A DNA stretch of 36,616 bases, from the NCBI GenBank assembly GCA_022562495.1, contig JADFPE010000012.1, forward strand, positions 1 to 36,616, given 5' to 3'. Every line of letters starts with the position of its first letter. The stretch's first letter is position 1. The notes beneath the pieces are model-generated. The model searched no databases, was not told the DNA's origin, and was given only the letters and a program-made list of their open reading frames with translations. A program made the translations under genes and the position numbers. This DNA comes from Acidobacteriota bacterium. GTDB taxonomy: Bacteria; Acidobacteriota; Vicinamibacteria; Vicinamibacterales; UBA8438. This document shows positions 31,254-36,616 of this stretch, one piece after another.

Positions 31254-31757
31254 CTACGCCTCCGGCTCGGGCGGCCGGAACTTCGGCGGCACGTGCCCGC
31301 GCTTGTAGACCATGAACGTGCGCTTGAACGTGATGATGATCTTACCGTCCTGGTTGAATCCCGTCGATTTCACGGACACGATGCCGACGTTGGAGCGCGA
31401 CTTCGATTCCCGTGTCGACAGCACCTCGCTGCGGGAGTAAATGGTGTCCCCTGCGAACACCGGATTCGGCAGCCGCACCTCATCCCACCCCAGGTTGGCC
31501 ATCACGTTCTGCGACAGATCGATGACCGACTGACCGGTGACGACGGCCAGCGTGAACGTCGAGTCGACCAGCGGCCGGCCGAACTCGGTCTTCGCCGCGT
31601 AGGCGTGGTCGAAGTGAATCGGGTTGGTGTTCATCGACAGCAGCGTGAACCACGTATTGTCCGCCGCCAGCACCGTCCGGCCAAGCGGATGATGGTAGAT
31701 GTCCCCGACCTCGAAGTCCTCGTAGACACGCCCGGTCCACCCTGCTTTCACCGCCAT
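31254..31757 (-). CDS. MaoC-like CoA-ester hydratase (itaconyl/mesaconyl-CoA hydratase type)
   Basis: A 167-residue hot-dog-fold enzyme: YEDFEVGDIY, NTWFTLLSMNTNPIHFDHAYA, EFGRPLVDSTFTLAVVTGQSV and NLGWDEVRLPNPVFAGDTIYSRSEVLSTRESKSR. This is close to the itaconyl-CoA hydratase (Ich) and mesaconyl-CoA hydratase group. In the hydratase-2 motif the usual Asp of GDxNPxH is Asn (Asn43 in MNTNPIH), which I believe is normal for this subgroup. It would hydrate an unsaturated C5 dicarboxyl-CoA such as itaconyl-CoA to citramalyl-CoA. Neighbours (CoA-transferase, CitE remnant) support that. Confidence 0.85.
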   Translation of the reverse strand: MAVKAGWTGRVYEDFEVGDIYHHPLGRTVLAADNTWFTLLSMNTNPIHFDHAYAAKTEFGRPLVDSTFTLAVVTGQSVIDLSQNVMANLGWDEVRLPNPVFAGDTIYSRSEVLSTRESKSRSNVGIVSVKSTGFNQDGKIIITFKRTFMVYKRGHVPPKFRPPEPEA

Positions 31758-31776
31758 GATCGCTCCCTTCGCTCTG

Positions 31777-31900
31777 AGAAGTGAGAAGTTAGAAGTGAGG
31801 AGTCAGAAGGCAGAATGACACCGGAGGCTGTCGGAGCGTCTAGACGTGGCGAAATCCACCGATCATCTTCTGACTTCTACCTTCTGACTTCTGACTCCTG
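31777..31900. repeat. Inverted pair of heptad arrays
   Basis: A plus-oriented array (31777-31818: AGAAGTG, AGAAGTT, AGAAGTG, AGGAGTC, AGAAGGC) faces a minus-oriented one (31869-31900). The right array shares a 27-nt identical stretch with 20083-20109. Together they could fold into a long imperfect hairpin upstream of the MaoC gene. Confidence 0.75.
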
Positions 31901-31910
31901 CGTTCTTCCC

Positions 31911-33104
31911 TCACACCACCCCCTCGTCACGCCAGCCCGCGATCGTCGCCGTGTCGAAACCCAGCTCGGCGAGGATCGCGTGTGTGTGGCCCCCCAGGTC
32001 CGGAACCGGCCCCATGACCGGCTCGACGCCGTCGATCGTGGCCGGCGGCGCCAACGCCCGGACCGGCCCGGCCGGTGTCCCAACCTCGTGCCAGCGGCCA
32101 CGCGCAGCCAGCTGCGGATGGTCTGCGAACTGCCGTACTGTGCGCAGCCTGGCGTTTGCGATACGGGCCGACTCCAATCGCTCGAGAATCTCCGGGGTCG
32201 GCAACCGGGCGAACACAGTCTCGATCTCCGCGTCGAGCGCCGCTCGGTGTTCGACACGCGAGGCGTTCGAGGCGAACCGCCGGTCCTCGGCCAGCGCCGG
32301 CCGCCGGAGCACCTGCGTGCAGAACGCCCGCCACTCACGCTCGTTCTGCACCCCGAGGTACACCACTTCCCCATCCCCACCGGCGAACGGGCCGTAGGGC
32401 GCGATCGCCGCATGGCGCGCACCGGTGCGGGGCGGCTCGGCGCCGCCATAGGTCCCGTAGTACATCGGATACCCCATCCACTCGCCGAGCGCCTCGAGCA
32501 TCGACACCTCCACCACCGTGCCCGTACCGGTCTGGTGCCGCATCAGCAAGGCGGTCAGGATACCGGAGTAGGCATACATGCCGGCGGCGATGTCGGCAAC
32601 CGGGATCGCCACCTTGACCGGCTCGTCGGCGGTACCGGTAATCGACACCAGCCCCGCCTCGGCTTGTATCAGCAGATCGTAGGCCTTCCGGTCCCGGTAG
32701 GGGCCGCTCGACCCGTAGCCGGAGATCTCGCACACGATCAGCCGCGGGTGCGCCTCGCGTAGCACGGTCGCCGACAGCCCCAGCCGCGCCGTCGCGCCGG
32801 GCACCAGGTTCTGCACGAACACGTCCGTCCGGTCGAGCAACCGGCGCAGCACCTCGGACGCATCGGGGTGCTTCACGTCGAGTGTCAGCGACTCTTTCGA
32901 ACGGTTCAGCCAGACGAAGTGGGACGACAACCCGTGCACCGTCGTGTCGTAGCCCCGGGCGAAGTCGCCGACACCGGGTCGCTCGATCTTGATCACCCGG
33001 GCGCCCAGATCGGCGAGCTGCCGGGTGGTGAACGGCGCGGCCACCGCCTGCTCGAGCGACAGCACCGTGACCCCGTCGAGCGGCCTGGTTTTCGGGCGGG
33101 GCAT
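31911..33104 (-). CDS. CaiB/BaiF-family (class III) CoA-transferase
   Basis: A 397-residue enzyme that moves CoA between carboxylic acids through an acyl-aspartyl intermediate. LDGVTVLSLEQAVAAPFTTRQLADLGARVIKIERPGVGDFAR opens the fold; the catalytic aspartate is Asp143 in AYDLLIQAEAGL; GYGSSGPY and PVADIAAGMYAYSGILTALL follow. The ATG at 33104 directly precedes the fold; an ATG 36 codons upstream would add a nonconserved segment. With the MaoC and CitE-like genes it fits itaconate CoA-transferase (Ict) or a mesaconate/citramalate relative; substrate is inferred from context only. Confidence 0.88.
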   Translation of the reverse strand: MPRPKTRPLDGVTVLSLEQAVAAPFTTRQLADLGARVIKIERPGVGDFARGYDTTVHGLSSHFVWLNRSKESLTLDVKHPDASEVLRRLLDRTDVFVQNLVPGATARLGLSATVLREAHPRLIVCEISGYGSSGPYRDRKAYDLLIQAEAGLVSITGTADEPVKVAIPVADIAAGMYAYSGILTALLMRHQTGTGTVVEVSMLEALGEWMGYPMYYGTYGGAEPPRTGARHAAIAPYGPFAGGDGEVVYLGVQNEREWRAFCTQVLRRPALAEDRRFASNASRVEHRAALDAEIETVFARLPTPEILERLESARIANARLRTVRQFADHPQLAARGRWHEVGTPAGPVRALAPPATIDGVEPVMGPVPDLGGHTHAILAELGFDTATIAGWRDEGVV

Positions 33105-33225
33105 CCCGTCTGGCGACGTTGCTTCCTCGGTCACAGCCTGCCTGGCTGCTCCCTCGTCGCGCCTTGCCAGCCGGGCGCCGCGCTCCGAAAACCGACCCTT
33201 GTCATTTTGCACCCTGCCAGGGTCC

Positions 33226-34383
33226 TCAGAAGGAGCGGGGCAGATCCAGCACGTGCTGGCCGATGTAGGCCAGGATCAGGTTCGTCGAGATCGGCGCAGT
33301 CTGATACAACCGGGTCTCGCGGAACTTGCGCTCGATATCGTACTCTTGGGCGAATCCGTACCCGCCGTAGGTCTGCATGGTGACGTTGGCCGCCTCCCAG
33401 GAGGCGTCGGCCGCCAGCAACTTGGCCATGTTGGCCTCGGCGCCGCACGGGTCGCCGGCATCGAACAGGTCGGCGGCGCGGATACGCATCAGGTCGGCCG
33501 CCTCGACGTTGACATACGCCCTGGCGATCGGAAACTGGATCCCCTGGTTCTGGCCGATGGGTCGTCCGAAGACGACCCGGTCCCGGGCATAGCGGCTGGC
33601 CCGCTCGATAAACCACCGTCCGTCCCCGACACATTCGGCGGCGATGAGAATCCGCTCGGCGTTCAGCCCGTCGAGCAGATACCGGAAGCCCTGCCCCTCG
33701 TCTCCGACCCGGTTCTCGACCGGCACCTCGAGATCGTCGAAGAACACCTCGGTGCTCGCGTGGTTGATCATGGCGCGAATCGGCCGCACGGTCATGCCGT
33801 GTCCGATCGCCTCCCGGAGATCCACCAAGAACACCGACAACCCCTCGGTGCGTTTCTTCACCTCCTCGAGCGGGGTCGTGCGCGCCACCAGGAGCATCAG
33901 GTCCGAGTGCTCGACCCGCGAGATCCAGACCTTCTGGCCGTTCACGACGTAGTGGTCGCCCCGGCGCACCGCCATCGTCTTCATCTGGGTCGTGTCGGTC
34001 CCGGTCGTCGGCTCTGTCACGGCGAAGGCCTGTAGCCGGAGCTCGCCGCTGGCAATCTTCGGCAGGTAGTGACGCCGCTGCGCCTCGGAGCCGTGCCGGA
34101 GCAGGGTCCCCATGATGTACAGCTGCGCGTGACACGCCGCGGCATTGCCACCCGATCGGTTGACCTCCTCCAGGATGATTGAGGCCTCGGCAATCCCCAG
34201 CCCGGACCCGCCGAGATCTTCGGGAATCAGCGCCGCCAGATACCCCGCCTCGGTCAGTGCGCGGACGAACTCCTCGGGGTAGGCCTCCTGGGCATCGAGC
34301 TCCCGCCAGTAGCTGTCCGGAAAGCGCGAGCACAGCTCGCGCACGGCGGTTCTCAGATCGGTATGCAGCTCGCTGTTCGTCAC
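33226..34383 (-). CDS. Acyl-CoA dehydrogenase
   Basis: FAD flavoenzyme of 385 residues: IPEDLGGSGLG, AFAVTEPTTGTDTTQMKT, GQKVWISRVEHSD, RYARDRVVFGRPIGQNQGIQ and TYGGYGFAQEYDIERKFRETRLYQ. The YEGT glutamate used by medium-chain enzymes is absent (YQTAPIST there). Glu243 in GLNAERILI matches the position used by isovaleryl-CoA and long-chain enzymes, so activity is still expected. Start: a GTG at 34383; the upstream frame is not protein-like. First gene of the minus-strand CoA-ester run, 121 bp before the CoA-transferase. It may act on a branched or dicarboxylic acyl-CoA. Confidence 0.9.
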   Translation of the reverse strand: MTNSELHTDLRTAVRELCSRFPDSYWRELDAQEAYPEEFVRALTEAGYLAALIPEDLGGSGLGIAEASIILEEVNRSGGNAAACHAQLYIMGTLLRHGSEAQRRHYLPKIASGELRLQAFAVTEPTTGTDTTQMKTMAVRRGDHYVVNGQKVWISRVEHSDLMLLVARTTPLEEVKKRTEGLSVFLVDLREAIGHGMTVRPIRAMINHASTEVFFDDLEVPVENRVGDEGQGFRYLLDGLNAERILIAAECVGDGRWFIERASRYARDRVVFGRPIGQNQGIQFPIARAYVNVEAADLMRIRAADLFDAGDPCGAEANMAKLLAADASWEAANVTMQTYGGYGFAQEYDIERKFRETRLYQTAPISTNLILAYIGQHVLDLPRSF

Positions 34384-34405
34384 GAGTATCTCGTTCGGTG
34401 GCCCC

Positions 34406-34428
34406 GGACCGGCATCGTGGCCCGGTCC
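34406..34428. terminator. Stem-loop between the restriction gene and the acyl-CoA dehydrogenase gene
   Basis: GGACCGG (34406-34412) pairs with CCGGTCC (34422-34428) over a 9-nt loop. No T-run follows on either strand, so a terminator role is weakly supported. Confidence 0.3.
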
Positions 34429-34438
34429 AGATCCACCG

Positions 34439-34864
34439 CTACAAAGCCGTGTCCTTGATTCCGGCCGGTGGTTCGGCAAGACCGAAGAAGAGTCGGATCC
34501 ATCCCTCCAGATCCTCAAACGACACGGCCTTGCCGGTCGAGTGCAGGTACGACGTCATGTTGGTTGAGAACCCCTGCCCAGCAAACACGACCAGCCCGGG
34601 AATGGGCCAGGCTGCAATGTCCTGAATGGTGGCGGGGATCTTCTCTTCGGCGGAACCACTCCCACCCTGCCACTTGCACTCGATCCCCAAACTCTGATTG
34701 GTTGCCGGTCGGCTGACCACGACATCGATCGACCGCTCCGCTCCCCACAGACGTCGGCCGACCTTGACCTGCCGCCGTACGTCCAGGCCGATCCTGATGG
34801 CCAGCGCTGCCACCTCTTGCTCGAGGTCCGCCCCGCTGGCAACCGCCGCTGCTCCACCCGGCAT
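34439..34864 (-). CDS. Small PD-(D/E)XK nuclease, likely the restriction enzyme paired with the Dam-type methylase
   Basis: 141 residues. The catalytic core is SIDVVVSRPATNQSLGIECKW: Asp47 and Glu62-x-Lys64 give the D-X14-EXK pattern. SAEEKIPATIQDI after it resembles the EKIP-type helix in several type II endonucleases, and LVVFAGQGFS follows. It begins 1 bp before the methylase stop codon ends, with no gap, so the two are co-translated. At 141 residues it is shorter than most type II enzymes (PvuII, 157 residues, is a small example). Specificity is unknown; GATC or a GATC-containing site is a guess from the partner. Confidence 0.75.
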   Translation of the reverse strand: MPGGAAAVASGADLEQEVAALAIRIGLDVRRQVKVGRRLWGAERSIDVVVSRPATNQSLGIECKWQGGSGSAEEKIPATIQDIAAWPIPGLVVFAGQGFSTNMTSYLHSTGKAVSFEDLEGWIRLFFGLAEPPAGIKDTAL

Positions 34865-35845
34865 CTATGATTGGCTGACTCGCTGTGGAATGTTCGTGAT
34901 GAGGTACTCGAACACCTGCCCGCGACGAGAAGCGTTCGAGTTGATCATCCTCCTCGCCGGAATCTGGTAGGCGTGCAAGCCTGCTCGCTCGGCGTCCCGG
35001 TTTCCGTCATAGAGCTCGGCGACCTCGGGCGCGGTGGAATTGCTGAGCAGCACCCAGCACCCCTTGTGAGCCAGTCGGATGATCGTTCGCTGCAGCTGCT
35101 CTTGGTCGGCGGTGGAAAAGCCCTCAGACGTATAGGACGTGAACTGCGCGGTTGCGCTCAACGGCGCATACGGTGGGTCCAGGTAGACGAAGTCCCCGGC
35201 GTCGGCGCAGGCCAACGCGTCCGCATAGCGCACCTGTTCGATCGAGATGGTCTTGGCCGACAGCACCGCCGCAACGTTCCGGAGATTCTCTGTGTCACAG
35301 ATCCTCGGATTCGAGTACCGACCGAGTGGCACATTGAACATGCCCTTGGAATTCACGCGGAACAGGCCATTGAAGCCGGTCCGGTTCAGGTAGACGAGCA
35401 TCGCCGCCAGGTCTGCGGTGTATCGACGGCTCTCGATTCCATGTCCGTTCGAAATTGCCTCTCGCGCGGGATTGAACTTGTGCCGCACGCGGTAGTAGTG
35501 CCGCTCTGGATCTCGCTTGTAGCCAGCGGTGAGACGTCGTAGGCGCTGGATGACAGCCTCTGGCTCGTCTCGCACGCGGGAATAGCAGCCGACCAGGTCA
35601 CCGTTCGTATCGGTCAGGCATGTTCGGCGGCCGGCCAGTCGGCCCTGCTGCACCAGATCGAAGAACACGGCCCCACTGCCCAGAAACGGCTCGCGATACG
35701 CGGCGAATGCCTCTGGATAGAACTCCCGAAGGCGGGGCAAGAGCTGGCGCTTTCCGCCCGCCCACTTCAAGAACGGACGCACCGGCTGACTGGGAGCCGG
35801 CGGACCGGGATGCTCAGAATGTGTATGAAGCGCTGGAGCGGTCAT
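34865..35845 (-). CDS. Dam-family DNA adenine-N6 methyltransferase
   Basis: 326 residues of the alpha group of amino-methyltransferases. Motif I region RPFLKWAGGKRQLL (23-36), the REPFLGSGAVFF segment (51-62), DPPY motif IV (223-226) and the C-terminal MINSNASRRGQVFEYLITN agree with Dam/DpnM-type enzymes. It probably methylates adenine, possibly in GATC. The immediately following small nuclease gene makes a type II restriction-modification pair. Some AT-richer stretches and less biased codon use than its neighbours suggest acquisition by transfer. The gene reads away from namZ. Confidence 0.93.
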   Translation of the reverse strand: MTAPALHTHSEHPGPPAPSQPVRPFLKWAGGKRQLLPRLREFYPEAFAAYREPFLGSGAVFFDLVQQGRLAGRRTCLTDTNGDLVGCYSRVRDEPEAVIQRLRRLTAGYKRDPERHYYRVRHKFNPAREAISNGHGIESRRYTADLAAMLVYLNRTGFNGLFRVNSKGMFNVPLGRYSNPRICDTENLRNVAAVLSAKTISIEQVRYADALACADAGDFVYLDPPYAPLSATAQFTSYTSEGFSTADQEQLQRTIIRLAHKGCWVLLSNSTAPEVAELYDGNRDAERAGLHAYQIPARRMINSNASRRGQVFEYLITNIPQRVSQS

Positions 35846-35948
35846 GAACAGACTCAGAAGCTGCGGCAGAATGTTAGCATGGGGTCCGGGTCGGTGCCGG
35901 CCATTCCCGGTGTGGTCGTTCTCCTGCCTCCTGTCTCCTTACTTTTCT

Positions 35949-35954
35949 TATAAT
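35949..35954 (+). promoter_or_regulatory. -10 element of namZ, next to a heptad array
   Basis: Perfect TATAAT, ending only 6 nt before the GTG at 35961. Transcription would begin at or within a base or two of the start codon, giving a leaderless mRNA. No good -35 is visible; the region at -35 is a minus-oriented heptad array (35919-35939). Confidence 0.5.
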
Positions 35955-35960
35955 CCCCCC

Positions 35961-36616
35961 GTGCCCGTCACCCCCGGATCCGCGCGGCTGGCCTCCCGTC
36001 TCTCCGGCCAGCGGGTCGGTCTGGTCGCGAACCCGGCGTCGGTGGACGCCACGTTCCGGCACGTCTCCGAGACGGTCGCCGCGTTGCCCGGTGTCACGCT
36101 GGCAGCGCTGTTCGGACCACAGCACGGGTTCCGGTCGGACGTCCAGGACAACATGGTCGAGACCGACCACGCCCGGCACCCGGTCTTCGACGTGCCAATC
36201 TACTCGCTCTACGGTGAGACGCGCGAGCCGACCGGTGCGATGCTGTCTGGCCTCGACCTGCTCGTCATCGACCTGCAGGATGTCGGCACGCGCGTCTACA
36301 CGTACATCCACACGATGACCAGCTGTCTTCGAGCGTGCGCGACCCACGGCGTCCCGGTCGTCGTGTGCGACCGTCCCAATCCGGTGGGTGGTCTGGCGGT
36401 CGAGGGTGCCGTGCTGGAACCAGGGTTCGAGTCGTTCGTCGGGCTGTGCCCGATCCCGCTCCGCCACGGGCTGACAATAGGGGAGCTGGCCCGTTTGTGC
36501 AACGAGACGTTGGGGCTGCGCGCCACGCTCGAGGTGTTGCCGCTCGACGGGTGGCAGCGCGAGATGTATCAGGACGACACCGGTCTGCCCTGGGTGCTGC
36601 CGTCCCCGAATCTTCC
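35961..36616 (+). CDS. namZ: Exo-beta-N-acetylmuramidase NamZ family (DUF1343), partial
   Basis: The first 218 codons; the gene runs off the right edge (family length is about 400). Signatures: VGLVANPASV, LFGPQHGFRSD, MVETDHARHPVFDVPIYSLYGETREPT, LDLLVIDLQDVGTRVYTYIHTM, DRPNPVGG and WVLPSPNL, the glycoside hydrolase 171/DUF1343 pattern. These enzymes release terminal N-acetylmuramic acid from peptidoglycan fragments, so it likely acts in cell-wall recycling. No signal peptide is visible after the GTG, which suggests a cytoplasmic protein or a wrongly placed start. A -10 box lies 6 nt upstream. Confidence 0.9.
   Translation, partial: MPVTPGSARLASRLSGQRVGLVANPASVDATFRHVSETVAALPGVTLAALFGPQHGFRSDVQDNMVETDHARHPVFDVPIYSLYGETREPTGAMLSGLDLLVIDLQDVGTRVYTYIHTMTSCLRACATHGVPVVVCDRPNPVGGLAVEGAVLEPGFESFVGLCPIPLRHGLTIGELARLCNETLGLRATLEVLPLDGWQREMYQDDTGLPWVLPSPNL

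Noticed and set aside
29448-31784. A 778-residue plus-strand frame opposite the amidohydrolase and MaoC genes
   Set aside because: Composition is His/Arg/Pro-rich shadow sequence and it crosses several repeats; the minus strand has intact genes.

Overview
The window is GC-rich (roughly two thirds G+C by eye) and comes from a diderm bacterium with lipopolysaccharide: it carries heptose, Kdo and lipid A genes. The dense one-gene-after-another layout and the many short intergenic palindromes and heptad repeats remind me of Acidobacteriota, class Vicinamibacteria. That placement is inference, not something the sequence proves. Both ends cut through a gene.

Layout. (1) 1-2280, minus strand: a GDP-6-deoxyhexose block (gmd, a 2-hydroxyacid dehydrogenase, and the start of a GDP-fucose synthase-like gene). 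(2) 2281-8312: L-2-hydroxyglutarate oxidase (+), then minus-strand rmlD, smpB, pdxA, ricT and holB. (3) 8477-10151: a lone membrane glycosyltransferase (+), then tRNA-Val and tRNA-Asp (-). (4) 10260-18804, all minus strand: a nine-gene envelope cluster, in transcription order waaA, lpxK, lpxL, waaF, gmhB, heptose kinase, heptose adenylyltransferase, waaC, and an isoprenylcysteine-methyltransferase-like gene. (5) 19059-22980, plus strand: gap, pgk, tpiA, secG, tRNA-Leu(GAG). (6) 23006-27558, plus strand: a MITE-like element, an exported M1 metallopeptidase and a HemN/HemW-like radical SAM protein with an unusual cysteine motif. (7) 27604-34383, minus strand: an acyl-CoA dehydrogenase, a CaiB-family CoA-transferase, a MaoC hydratase, an amidohydrolase lipoprotein, an MmgE/PrpD protein and a broken CitE-family lyase. 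This set resembles the itaconate/citramalyl-CoA degradation cluster of Pseudomonas, but the lyase has lost its N-terminal half. (8) 34439-35845, minus strand: a compact Dam-type restriction-modification pair. (9) 35961-end: the start of a NamZ/DUF1343 muramidase.

The most unusual signals are non-coding. A 90-93 nt two-hairpin repeat occurs four times in intergenic regions (one copy is worn at its left end), and its stems change sequence between copies while keeping base pairing. Purine-rich arrays with a strict 7-nt period (AGRAGNC) lie in many gene gaps, several of them ending in a GGCTTCGCC tail. A 167-bp element with 36-bp terminal inverted repeats lies just past tRNA-Leu. The pgk and tpiA upstream regions share a 23-nt motif. 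Several promoters place the -10 box so close to the start codon that the mRNAs would be leaderless or nearly so.
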